From contig JAIOYP010000016.1 of NCBI GenBank assembly GCA_021741155.1, forward strand, positions 1 through 64,000: a stretch of 64,000 nt of DNA, given 5' to 3'. This DNA is from Flavobacteriales bacterium (GTDB lineage: Bacteria > Bacteroidota > Bacteroidia > UBA10329). Positions 51,496 through 59,166 of the stretch are shown one piece after another (the first letter of the stretch is position 1; each line of letters opens with the position of its first letter). The notes under the pieces are model-generated. The model worked only from the letters and a program-made list of their open reading frames with translations. It made no database searches and was not told where the DNA came from. The position numbers and the translations under genes are program-made.

Positions 51496-53391
51496 CTAAA
51501 GTAAAGCTGCCAAATTGTAAACCGCAAGGCTTGTAACGTAAGCCAATCCCGTCATCATCACTAATTGAATAAGCGGCCATTTCCAAGTTCCCGTTTCGGT
51601 TTTTACAACCGCCAGCGTGCTCATGCATTGCATGGCAAACGCATAAAAAACCAATAGCGATAGCCCAAACGGAAGATCGTAAAGCGGTTTTCCTGTTTTC
51701 GGATTCACCTGTGCTTGCATCTTGTCGCGAATAGAAGAAACGTCTTCATCCGAAGAACCCACGCTGTAAATTGTAGCCATTGTTCCCACAAAAACCTCGC
51801 GTGCCGCAAAAGAAGTAATCAGCGCAATGCCAATTTTCCAATCGTAGCCTAGCGGTTCAATCACGGGAGTAATCGATTTTCCCAAAATTCCGATGTAGGA
51901 GTTTTCGAGCAGCTCGGCATTCTTTTCGTGTTCTGCTTGTTCGGTATCAATTTCCGCATATTTGGCTTCAATCGCTTCAAACTTCGCAGGCGGACCGTAA
52001 GAAGCGCCAAGCCAAAGCAGAATCGAAACAAACACGATAATTTTTCCAGCACTGGTCACAAATTGGGTCACTTTGCGGGTAATTTCCAATAGCACATTCG
52101 AAACTTTCGGAAGTCGGTAATCGGGCAATTCCATGATGAAGTGACCTTCTTCCGTTGATTTAATGGTTTTGTTCAGCACAAAAGCAGCACCCAAGGCAGT
52201 CACAATTCCAAGCAAATACATGAACAGCAACGCCAATCCTTGAAATCCTGCTGGAATCACCATCGCAATCAGCAGTGCATAAACAGGCAATCGTGCGGCA
52301 CACGCCATAAAAGGCGTGACCATAATCGTTAACAAACGTTCCTTTTTATTGGAGATAGTTCTAGCGGCAAGAATGGCTGGAACGGCACAGGCAACGCCAC
52401 CAATCAACGGAACAATGGAACGCCCCTGCAAACCGAATTTTCGTAACCAGCCATCAGCAATAAAACTAACACGTGCCATGTATCCGGTTTCTTCCAAAAG
52501 GGTAACAAACAAGAACAGAAATGCAATCTGCGGAATGAAAATGACCACGCCACCCAATCCTGCCCAAATGCCCTCAACAAAAAGCCTAGTTAAGAATGAA
52601 TCAGGAAGAACATTCGAGAAAAACACGCCTGCATGACTGAAGAGCGTTTCAATCACCTCCATCGGATAAGCAGACCATGAATAAATGCTCTGAAACATCA
52701 ACGCCAGCAGTGCAACGAAAATGACAGGCCCGAAAATGGGATGGGTCAGTGCGTCATCAAGCTTTTTCGTCACCTCATGAGCGGTTACTGCTCCATGACC
52801 ATTCGCCTTTTCGAGAATGGTTTTAATAATGTGGTGCTTTTCAATCTTGGTGTCCCATTCAACTTTAGAAGGTTGCATGGAATGCTCGGCAATGGCTGTT
52901 TTCAGTTCTTCCAGGCCCTTTCCTTCTCGCGCATTGGTTTTCACCACTGGAACATTCAAGGTTTCGGAAAGAATAGAAAGGTCAAGTCGCGAAGTGAGGC
53001 GCTGAAGCTGATCGGCCATGTTCAGTACCAGAATGGCTGGAATTTTCTTCTCCAACACTTGCAGTGCCAAATACAGACTCGTCTTAAGATGCGAGGCATC
53101 CACCACAATCAAAATGAGTTCTGGATGGTCGGGATTGTTGGGGTCGAGGACAGCATTCGCAGCCACTTCTTCATCCATCGATCGTGGTTGTAAACTGTAC
53201 GTTCCAGGAAGATCTACGAGGTGAATTTTTTGTCCATCAAGCGTAAACTGACCTGATTTTTTCTCAACCGTTATCCCTGGGAAATTCCCAACTTTTTGAT
53301 GTAATCCTGTAAGCTTATTGAAAATGGAGGTTTTGCCGCTATTCGGATTGCCAATTAAGGCGACTTTCAGTGTCTCTTTCCCTTCCTTCAT
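51496..53391 (-). CDS. feoB: Ferrous iron transport protein B
   Basis: Fe(II) transporter of 631 residues. The G domain has GNPNSGKT (residues 14-21), the switch threonine in GITVEKK, DLPG and LNMAD. The membrane part has both gate repeats, GVACAVPAI and CAARLPVY, each with the conserved cysteine or proline. Bacteroidota FeoB is often 650-720 residues, so this one is a little short. ATG at 53391 is preferred; the open frame runs 64 codons further, over feoA in another frame. feoA precedes it by 19 nt and a small lipoprotein gene lies further upstream. Confidence 0.95.
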   Translation of the reverse strand: MKEGKETLKVALIGNPNSGKTSIFNKLTGLHQKVGNFPGITVEKKSGQFTLDGQKIHLVDLPGTYSLQPRSMDEEVAANAVLDPNNPDHPELILIVVDASHLKTSLYLALQVLEKKIPAILVLNMADQLQRLTSRLDLSILSETLNVPVVKTNAREGKGLEELKTAIAEHSMQPSKVEWDTKIEKHHIIKTILEKANGHGAVTAHEVTKKLDDALTHPIFGPVIFVALLALMFQSIYSWSAYPMEVIETLFSHAGVFFSNVLPDSFLTRLFVEGIWAGLGGVVIFIPQIAFLFLFVTLLEETGYMARVSFIADGWLRKFGLQGRSIVPLIGGVACAVPAILAARTISNKKERLLTIMVTPFMACAARLPVYALLIAMVIPAGFQGLALLFMYLLGIVTALGAAFVLNKTIKSTEEGHFIMELPDYRLPKVSNVLLEITRKVTQFVTSAGKIIVFVSILLWLGASYGPPAKFEAIEAKYAEIDTEQAEHEKNAELLENSYIGILGKSITPVIEPLGYDWKIGIALITSFAAREVFVGTMATIYSVGSSDEDVSSIRDKMQAQVNPKTGKPLYDLPFGLSLLVFYAFAMQCMSTLAVVKTETGTWKWPLIQLVMMTGLAYVTSLAVYNLAALL

Positions 53392-53410
53392 CCGTAAAAT
53401 CAATGGATGT

Positions 53411-53638
53411 TCAGATTGACTCTGTCTGTACGAGAATGGTTGATGCTTCGGATATTCTGAGGCAGAGCACGTGGTCTGAAACCCGAATGGCAATTGGCCC
53501 GCCCATAGGTGCAATGCGTTCAACGCAAAGGCGTTCGCCTGCAACCACCCCTCTTTCGGCCAAATGCATCGCCAACCGTGCATCCGAAAAAGATGATACG
53601 ATTGCTTGTTGCCCGAGTACGAGGTCTTTTGCTGTCAT
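53411..53638 (-). CDS. feoA: Ferrous iron transport protein A
   Basis: SH3-like cytosolic partner of FeoB, 75 residues. It has MHLAERGVVAGERLCVERIAP and the closing strand IAIRVSDHVLCLRISEAS, the usual FeoA pattern (Lx-x-RG-hydrophobic-xxG then HLRxxEA; here LCLRISEA). It lies 19 nt before feoB and 72 nt after the lipoprotein gene, all on the minus strand. Confidence 0.9.
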   Translation of the reverse strand: MTAKDLVLGQQAIVSSFSDARLAMHLAERGVVAGERLCVERIAPMGGPIAIRVSDHVLCLRISEASTILVQTESI

Positions 53639-53710
53639 TTTATTAAGAATGATTCTAAACAGAGGCCGAAAGTACGGACTAATCGTGCGGACTTAGACAG
53701 ACGAAACTGC

Positions 53711-53866
53711 TTATACCCTAATTAGGGTAGTGGCGGTTTGATGGGTAGCATTGCTTTCAACCTCACCGAAAGTTGGGCAATCGCAGCCTTTGCCACGTCT
53801 TCGGCTGGAGCATGCACTCAAAAACAGAACAACTAATAGGGCTATAAGTAGGTGATGTCGTTTCAT
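53711..53866 (-). CDS. Small lipoprotein at the head of the feo operon (51 residues)
   Basis: Reads MKRHHLLIALLVVLFLSACS then SRRRGKGCDCPTFGEVES and a short tail to residue 51. Residues 1-19 form a lipoprotein signal with lipobox LSAC and an acyl cysteine at 19. The mature part is only 33 residues and contains an arginine-rich stretch and CDCPTF, which could bind a metal. A TACTTTTG promoter box sits 7 nt before the ATG, and the next gene is feoA on the same strand. A role in iron uptake is inferred from position only. It is too short for common gene-finding cut-offs. Confidence 0.72.
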   Translation of the reverse strand: MKRHHLLIALLVVLFLSACSSRRRGKGCDCPTFGEVESNATHQTATTLIRV

Positions 53867-53872
53867 TGGGCT

Positions 53873-53880
53873 CAAAAGTA
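53873..53880 (-). promoter_or_regulatory. Bacteroidota -7 box of the lipoprotein-feoA-feoB unit
   Basis: On the minus strand TACTTTTG fits TAnnTTTG, with its last base 6 nt before the lipoprotein ATG. No Fur-box-like palindrome is recognised near it. Confidence 0.6.
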
Positions 53881-53885
53881 AGTCA

Positions 53886-53992
53886 TGTTAAGCTCAAAAA
53901 AAGGGGGCGAAGGACAAGGGGCGAAGGATGGTTTGGTCTCTCGTCCCTTTTTTCAAGGCTTTTGTCCCTTGTCTCTTGCCCCTTGTCCCTCA
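53886..53992. repeat. Purine/pyrimidine fold-back spacer before mlaE
   Basis: GGGGGCGAAGGACAAGGGGC and GAAGG (left) are loosely complementary to TTGTCCCTTGTCTCTTGCCC and CTTGTCCCTC (right), giving a long imperfect hairpin around GGTTTGGTCTCTCG. The right arm repeats CCCTTGTC/CTTG words. The mlaE frame is open through it but without family similarity. Confidence 0.5.
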
Positions 53993-54040
53993 ATGATATT
54001 TTCCCGTGAACGCAGAATGGCTAATTTTAGCCGCAACTAC

Positions 54041-54781
54041 ATGAGCATATTCTTTCACATAGGGCGGTACATTCTTTGGATGGGTCGGGTATTTAAACGA
54101 CCTGAAAAGCAAAGCATTTTTAGGCAGCGAATTTTTGAAGAAATTCAGAACGTTGGCTATGCCTCAATTGGCCTAGTGGCTCTTGTCAGTATTTTCATGG
54201 GAGCTGTTCTAACCATTCAATTGGCCTACAATATATCAAGCCCACTCATTCCAATTTACACGGTTGGTTTGGGAGTTCGAGATTCGTTGATTTTGGAGTT
54301 TTCTCCCACCATCATCAGTATTATTTTGGCTGGTAAAGTAGGGTCTAGCATTGCCGGAGAAATAGGAACCATGCGCGTTACCGACCAGATTGATGCGTTG
54401 GATATCATGGGAGTGAATTCGACAGGTTATTTGGTTGGTCCAAAGATGATTGCAGCCATCATCTGCAATCCATTTATCGTTATTATGAGCATTGCACTTG
54501 GAATATTTGGAGGCTACATGGCTGGAATTCTGACAGGAGAAGTTTCGGGTACCGATTATATCTATGGCATTCAATATTGGTTTCAGCCGTTTTATATCAC
54601 CTATGCATTGATTAAAACGGTTGTGTTTGCAGCCATCATTACTACAGTTCCTGCTTATTTCGGTTACCACGCATCGGGCGGTGCGTTGGAAGTTGGTCGT
54701 GCAAGTACTGTTTCGGTGGTTTACAGCATTGTAATTATCCTCACATTTAATCTCATTTTAACTCAAATGCTGTTGCAATGA
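54041..54781 (+). CDS. mlaE: MlaE/YrbE-type ABC transporter permease
   Basis: Inner-membrane permease of the Mla phospholipid transport system between the inner and outer membranes (246 residues from the ATG at 54041; ATG at 54017 is an alternative). Five or six hydrophobic segments are seen. Family marks are ALVSIFMGAVLTIQLAY, the acidic LILEFSPTIISIILAGKVGS, EIGTMRVTDQIDALDIMGVN and the end of GYHASGGALEVGRASTVSVV. mlaF follows after 127 nt. MlaD is not in the window, which is often the case when the MCE gene is elsewhere. Confidence 0.9.
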   Translation: MSIFFHIGRYILWMGRVFKRPEKQSIFRQRIFEEIQNVGYASIGLVALVSIFMGAVLTIQLAYNISSPLIPIYTVGLGVRDSLILEFSPTIISIILAGKVGSSIAGEIGTMRVTDQIDALDIMGVNSTGYLVGPKMIAAIICNPFIVIMSIALGIFGGYMAGILTGEVSGTDYIYGIQYWFQPFYITYALIKTVVFAAIITTVPAYFGYHASGGALEVGRASTVSVVYSIVIILTFNLILTQMLLQ

Positions 54782-54784
54782 TTC

Positions 54785-54905
54785 GAATATTAGATTTTAG
54801 ATTTCGGATTTTAGATTGCAGTGTGCACTCCTTGCTTCTAAAAACTAACTCCTTTCGTATTTCAGATTTCGAGTTTCGGATTTCATCTTTCCAGTTTCAT
54901 CTTTT
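54785..54905. repeat. Degenerate ATTTCGGATTTTAG repeat spacer
   Basis: TTAGATTTTAGATTTCGG, ATTTTAGATTGCAG, then CTTCTAAAAACTAACTCC, ATTTCAGATTTCGAG, TTTCGGATTTCATC and TTTCCAGTTTCATC fill the spacer between mlaE and mlaF with a period of about 7-8 nt. No regulatory site is identified. Confidence 0.6.
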
Positions 54906-54908
54906 CAA

Positions 54909-55667
54909 ATGATTGAAGTAAAGGGGCTGAATAAGAGTTTTGGCGATCATCATGTTCTCAAAAACATTGATGCTCAGTTTCACAAAGGACAGGTGAACAT
55001 CATCATTGGTCAAAGTGGTTCGGGAAAAACAGTTCTCACCAAGTGTATGGTTGGCTTGCATGATGTCGATTCTGGTACAATTGAATATGATGGACAGGAT
55101 TTCGCGTCCATGACATTCAACCAAAAAAAGACGATTCGAAAAGATATCGGAATGCTTTTCCAGGCGGGTGCGCTGTTCGATTCCATGACGGTGGAAGACA
55201 ATATCATGTTTCCGCTTTCTATGTTCACTGATCAAACGTTGAAGGAAAGAAAGGCGCGAGCCCAATTTTGTTTGGACCGTGTAAATCTCACAACTGCTGG
55301 TAAGTTATATCCATCTGAGTTAAGCGGTGGAATGAAAAAACGGGTTGCCATTGCACGCGCCATTTCGGTTAGGCCAAAATATCTTTTTTGCGATGAACCA
55401 AACTCCGGTCTTGACCCTAAAACGGGTCTTGTAATCGATGAGCTTATCAAGGATATTACCGAAGAATTTGACATTACAACCATCGTAATTACCCACGATA
55501 TGAACTCGGTGATTGAGATTGGTGAGAACATCCAATTCATTTATGAAGGAGAAAAATGGTGGGAAGGTTCCAAGGAGGAAATCCTCCGCACCCAAAATCA
55601 GGAAGTGATTGATTTCGTTTACGCTTCTAAGTTTATGAAGAAGGTAAGGGCAGATTTGGCGAAATAA
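54909..55667 (+). CDS. mlaF: MlaF-type ABC transporter ATP-binding protein
   Basis: A 252-residue ABC ATPase partner of the MlaE permease. Walker A is GQSGSGKT (residues 34-41), the signature LSGGMKKRVAIARAI, Walker B YLFCDEPNSGLDP and the H-loop VITHDMNS are present. FDSMTVEDNIMFPL is typical of the Mla/Ttg2A group. A strong terminator follows the stop. Confidence 0.92.
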   Translation: MIEVKGLNKSFGDHHVLKNIDAQFHKGQVNIIIGQSGSGKTVLTKCMVGLHDVDSGTIEYDGQDFASMTFNQKKTIRKDIGMLFQAGALFDSMTVEDNIMFPLSMFTDQTLKERKARAQFCLDRVNLTTAGKLYPSELSGGMKKRVAIARAISVRPKYLFCDEPNSGLDPKTGLVIDELIKDITEEFDITTIVITHDMNSVIEIGENIQFIYEGEKWWEGSKEEILRTQNQEVIDFVYASKFMKKVRADLAK

Positions 55668-55691
55668 TACTCTAAGTATCAATCTAAAAAC

Positions 55692-55731
55692 AAAGGGCGA
55701 CCCTGCAATTGCAGAGCCGCCCTTTTTCATT
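55692..55731. terminator. Bidirectional rho-independent terminator
   Basis: AAAGGGCG (55692-55699) pairs with CGCCCTTT (55718-55725), and the loop contains the palindrome CTGCAATTGCAG. A- and T-runs flank it. It separates mlaF (plus) from the T9SS cargo gene (minus). Confidence 0.82.
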
Positions 55732-55749
55732 CTTCGTTTTTCCTAAAAC

Positions 55750-56835
55750 TTATTTCAAGATCTCCATTTTCTTAGCAAGTCTCTTTCCATCTGCTTCAAT
55801 AGCGTAGATGTAAGAACCAGCAGCCAATGTTCCTGCAGGAACATTTACGTTGTAAGTTCCGCTTGCTTTAGCTCCTTGAGAGGCAGAGTAAGCAACTTGT
55901 CCGTTAAGCGTGTAGATGCTAACAGTTACGTTCTTAACAGCAGTTTCAACTCCGTACTGGATAGTAACGTTGTTGCTAGTCAAAGCAGGATTTGGGAATG
56001 TTGTCATTTTAACACCATCGAAGAAACCTTGCTCTTCAATTCCAACTCCGCTTTCTGTTACAATCGCAAAAATAGCGAGGTCAGCTGCAAGACCTAAAGC
56101 AGAAGATGCAATCCACGTTGGGGCTACTGCCACTCCAAGAATTGCTTGACGATACCAAGAGTATGTGCCGTCTTCACTGCTTGTTCCTTGCGCCTCATTT
56201 ACGATAGCAACAGTATCCACTGCAACTCCATAAAGACCCTCAATATCAACAACTAGAGCGATGTCTGAGTTAACGTAAACTGGCGCGCTAAAGTCAACAA
56301 ATGTTGAAACAATAAGGTTGCCAGCTGGGCCCTGAACATTAGCAAACGGAAGTGCAACAGTGGCCAATTGAGTTCCAGGTCCAACTCCATCTGCTGATTG
56401 AGATGTAGGTGTGGAAATAGAAATATCATTAGCCAATTGATGAAGACTCACATTCAAATTTGCAGGAGAAGTATTAACGCCTTCTTTAACGCCAAACCAA
56501 ATCATTGCACCAGTTACATTGTACGGATCATTTACAATAAAGCCTCGGCCGAGACCTGAATTGATTACAGTAAGTGGAAACGTTTGTCCTCCCTGCGTGA
56601 TGCTCGTGTCAAGAAGGGAACTCCCGAAAATGTATCCACTTCCACCAAGGTCGTAAGTAGTTTGAATTGAGTTGCTGAAACCTGCCAATCCGAGCGTGTC
56701 TTCGCCAGCGGCTGCAACTGAGGCTGGTGAATTAACCTCAAATTTTGAAGCAATTCCTTGTGGGAAAATTGCCTGCTGTGCTGTTGCAGCAAAGCCAGTG
56801 AGGGCAAAAAACATTGAAACGTAGATTTTTTTCAT
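55750..56835 (-). CDS. T9SS-secreted protein of unknown function
   Basis: A 361-residue exported protein. Residues 1-20 are a signal peptide (KKIYVSMFFALTGFAATAQQ). The body (about 25-280) is rich in Gly, Ala and Val strands with no enzyme motif. The end is a type A T9SS sorting domain: MTTFPNPALTSNNVTIQYG, then VSIYTLNGQVAYSAS, and AAGSYIYAIEADGKRLAKKM. It would be exported and anchored or released by the type IX system. It ends at the shared terminator with mlaF and lies downstream of obg, with its own start at 56835. Confidence 0.75.
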   Translation of the reverse strand: MKKIYVSMFFALTGFAATAQQAIFPQGIASKFEVNSPASVAAAGEDTLGLAGFSNSIQTTYDLGGSGYIFGSSLLDTSITQGGQTFPLTVINSGLGRGFIVNDPYNVTGAMIWFGVKEGVNTSPANLNVSLHQLANDISISTPTSQSADGVGPGTQLATVALPFANVQGPAGNLIVSTFVDFSAPVYVNSDIALVVDIEGLYGVAVDTVAIVNEAQGTSSEDGTYSWYRQAILGVAVAPTWIASSALGLAADLAIFAIVTESGVGIEEQGFFDGVKMTTFPNPALTSNNVTIQYGVETAVKNVTVSIYTLNGQVAYSASQGAKASGTYNVNVPAGTLAAGSYIYAIEADGKRLAKKMEILK

Positions 56836-56909
56836 GATAAAGTGATTAAGGATTTAATGAGCCGTGAAAATAATTATTCTAGCATCAGAATGTCTCAAGA
56901 AGACAAATT

Positions 56910-57899
56910 TTAACTCTGCATTTTATTCCAAAGCAAATCTTTCAGTTCCTGAATGCCTTTCTGACTAACAGACGAAATGTAAACAACCGGTATATCAACC
57001 TTAACCGAAGCTTTCAATTCTGCTTCAAGTTCTTCGTCTAACATATCGCATTTTGTCACGGCCAAAACCCGCTCCTTATCAAGTAATTCAGGATTGTACT
57101 GCGTGATTTCGTTGAGAAGAATCTCGTATTCCTTATTGATGTCATCCGCATCAGCCGGAACCATAAATAGTAGAATTGAGTTCCTCTCTATATGACGGAG
57201 GAAGCGAAGTCCAAGACCTTTTCCTTCGTGTGCGCCTTCAATAATTCCGGGAATATCGGCCATTACGAACGACTTGTTTCCACGATGATCCACGATTCCA
57301 AGATTTGGAACCAACGTTGTGAACGGATAGTTTGCAATCTCTGGCCTAGCTGCCGAAACAACCGAAAGCAAGGTTGATTTTCCAGCATTTGGAAATCCAA
57401 CTAAACCGACATCAGCCAGCACTTTCAGTTCAAGAATTTTCCACTCTTCCTTTCCTGGCTCGCCTGGCTGGGCATAACGTGGAGTTTGATTTGTAGGAGA
57501 TTTAAAATGGGTGTTTCCATAACCACCTTTTCCGCCTTCGGTAAGAATTACACGCTGTCCGTCTTCAGTAATTTCAAACAGAATTTCTTCCGTTTCGCCA
57601 TCTTTCACCACAGTTCCCAACGGAACTTGGATAATCTGATCTTTTCCTTGAGCACCTGTTGATTCAGATTTGCCACCGCCTTTACCTTCGCTAGCAATAA
57701 TGTGCTTCATGTAGCGAAGATGGAGCAACGTCCAAAGCTGTACGTTTCCCTCAATAATTACATGACCACCTCTACCGCCATCGCCACCATCAGGCCCGCC
57801 TTCGGTAATGGCACGCGAACGGAACAAGTGCTTTGATCCCGCACCGCCTTTTCCGCTGCGGCAACAAATCTTAACGTGGTCTATAAAGTTGGTTTTCAT
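56910..57899 (-). CDS. obgE: GTPase ObgE/CgtA
   Basis: Ribosome-associated GTPase involved in 50S assembly and stress control (329 residues). The N-terminal Obg fold has [13 protein letters not shown] and [14 protein letters not shown], and the glycine-rich loops continue to about residue 155. The G domain has [18 protein letters not shown] and the TKCD and SSVSQKG boxes. ATG at 57899 is used; the longer frame enters a GATGCATC palindrome. The C-terminal variable domain is short or absent. adk and hpt lie upstream on the same strand. Confidence 0.94.
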   Translation of the reverse strand: MKTNFIDHVKICCRSGKGGAGSKHLFRSRAITEGGPDGGDGGRGGHVIIEGNVQLWTLLHLRYMKHIIASEGKGGGKSESTGAQGKDQIIQVPLGTVVKDGETEEILFEITEDGQRVILTEGGKGGYGNTHFKSPTNQTPRYAQPGEPGKEEWKILELKVLADVGLVGFPNAGKSTLLSVVSAARPEIANYPFTTLVPNLGIVDHRGNKSFVMADIPGIIEGAHEGKGLGLRFLRHIERNSILLFMVPADADDINKEYEILLNEITQYNPELLDKERVLAVTKCDMLDEELEAELKASVKVDIPVVYISSVSQKGIQELKDLLWNKMQS

Positions 57900-57907
57900 T
57901 GTTGTTG

Positions 57908-57927
57908 GGGTTTGATGCATCAAACCC
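57908..57927. repeat. GATGCATC palindrome, copy 2
   Basis: GGGTTTGATGCATCAAACCC, a perfect 20-nt palindrome followed by TTAC. It lies 8 nt upstream of the obg start codon (minus strand). Confidence 0.75.
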
Positions 57928-57941
57928 TTACTGATTTCGTT

Positions 57942-57963
57942 AGGGCTTGATGCATCAAGCCCT
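57942..57963. repeat. GATGCATC palindrome, copy 3
   Basis: A perfect 22-nt palindrome with core GCTTGATGCATCAAGC, followed by TAC. A half-copy ATCAAACCCTTAC follows at 57967. Copies 2 and 3 are 34 nt apart centre to centre and occupy most of the adk-obg spacer. Confidence 0.75.
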
Positions 57964-57978
57964 TACATCAAACCCTTA

Positions 57979-58548
57979 CTATCCTTTATCTACAGCACTA
58001 CAGATGCGGCCAAAAATCTCATCAATAGAACCAATTCCATCTACTAATCTGAGTTTTTCTTGTGCATTGTAGAAATCTGCAACAGGTGCCGTTTGCTTGT
58101 TGTAATTGGCAATTCTGTTTTTGATAATCTCAGGATCGGCATCATCTGCACGACCAGAAACTTCGGCTCGTTTTAGCAGACGTGTTTTCAATTCCTCTTC
58201 AGGAACATCAAGTGCAATCATTAGCGAAATTGAATCTCCTTTTTCTTCAAGAAAACTGTCCAATGCTTTAGCCTGAGCATTTGTTCTTGGAAAACCATCA
58301 TAAATCACACCTTTTGCGTTTGGGTGTTTCAAGACTTCATTTTCCAATATTTTGATGGTCACATCATCAGGAACTAGGTCTCCTTTATCAGAATAACTCT
58401 TGGCCAATTTGGCAAGATCTGAGTTTGGGTCTAACGCACGAAACACGTCTCCAGTAGAAATATGCACCAAGCCATAGTGGCTTATCAACTTCTCCGATTG
58501 TGTTCCTTTTCCAGCTCCTGGAGGGCCGAACAATACTAAATTCAACAT
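57979..58548 (-). CDS. adk: Adenylate kinase
   Basis: Interconverts ATP + AMP and 2 ADP (189 residues, the short form without the long LID domain, usual in Bacteroidota). P-loop FGPPGAGKGTQ (residues 7-17), YDGFPRTNAQAKALD and LKTRLLKRAEVSGRADDADPEIIKNR are present. It begins 3 nt after the hpt stop, so the two are co-transcribed. The spacer to obg contains two palindromes. Confidence 0.96.
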   Translation of the reverse strand: MLNLVLFGPPGAGKGTQSEKLISHYGLVHISTGDVFRALDPNSDLAKLAKSYSDKGDLVPDDVTIKILENEVLKHPNAKGVIYDGFPRTNAQAKALDSFLEEKGDSISLMIALDVPEEELKTRLLKRAEVSGRADDADPEIIKNRIANYNKQTAPVADFYNAQEKLRLVDGIGSIDEIFGRICSAVDKG

Positions 58549-58551
58549 GGT

Positions 58552-59097
58552 TTAAGTGTTTGGTCTAATCTGGTAAATTGATGGGAGATTGCGTCCAAGA
58601 CCATCATAGTCTAGCCCGTAACCTACCACAAATCTGTCTGGTATTTCAACGCCTATAAAGTCAACCAAGTAGTTGCCTTTAAATGCGTCTGGTTTGAATA
58701 AAAGCGTGCAAATGCTCACAGAATTTGCCCCAGCATCTTTCATTTGCTGTTTAATCTCGCCCATGGTATTTCCTGTGTCAACGATGTCTTCCAAAAGGAT
58801 GATGTCTCTACCGGATACGTTTGTTCCAATCGGCATCATTTCTTTCACTTCGCCCGTGCTAGCGGTTCCGCGATAAGAGCTTACTCGCAAAAAACTGATT
58901 TCGCATTCAACGTTCACCTTCTTAATAAGGTCTGATGCAAACATGAAAGCACCATTCAGTATCACCACAAAAAGTGGGGATTTTCCGGCATACTTTTCAT
59001 TAATCTTGATTGAAACCTCATCCACAATCTTCCCTATCTCAGTTTCTGAGAGGTAAGGCATGAATTCTAAATCGTGAAGTTTTATTGTGTCGGCCAT
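58552..59097 (-). CDS. hpt: Hypoxanthine phosphoribosyltransferase
   Basis: Purine salvage enzyme that turns hypoxanthine or guanine into IMP or GMP with PRPP (181 residues). The PRPP loop IILLEDIVDTGNTM, the early LFVVILNGAFMFASDLIKKV, DFIGVEIPDRFVVGYGLDY and the C-terminal segment fit the family. ATG at 59097 is chosen over an in-frame TTG at 59112 because the TTG falls inside the promoter box region. It opens the hpt-adk-obg group. Confidence 0.94.
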   Translation of the reverse strand: MADTIKLHDLEFMPYLSETEIGKIVDEVSIKINEKYAGKSPLFVVILNGAFMFASDLIKKVNVECEISFLRVSSYRGTASTGEVKEMMPIGTNVSGRDIILLEDIVDTGNTMGEIKQQMKDAGANSVSICTLLFKPDAFKGNYLVDFIGVEIPDRFVVGYGLDYDGLGRNLPSIYQIRPNT

Positions 59098-59109
59098 GAA
59101 TGAGGCGCG

Positions 59110-59117
59110 CAAAGGTA
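59110..59117 (-). promoter_or_regulatory. Bacteroidota -7 box of hpt
   Basis: On the minus strand TACCTTTG, extending as TACCTTTGCGCGCC, identical over 14 nt to the tatC box. The ATG lies 12 nt downstream of the TTTG. Confidence 0.62.
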
Positions 59118-59154
59118 GTCAGCAATCTTCAATAGTCTAAATCCATGGAACAGC

Positions 59155-59162
59155 TACTTTTG
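59155..59162 (+). promoter_or_regulatory. Bacteroidota -7 box of purK
   Basis: TACTTTTG, extending as TACTTTTGCGGC. The purK ATG is only 4 nt further, so the transcript is probably leaderless or nearly so. Confidence 0.6.
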
Positions 59163-59166
59163 CGGC

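Noticed and set aside
53392-53583. N-terminal extension of feoB by 64 codons
   Set aside because: It overlaps feoA in another frame; the G domain starts 13 residues after the ATG at 53391.
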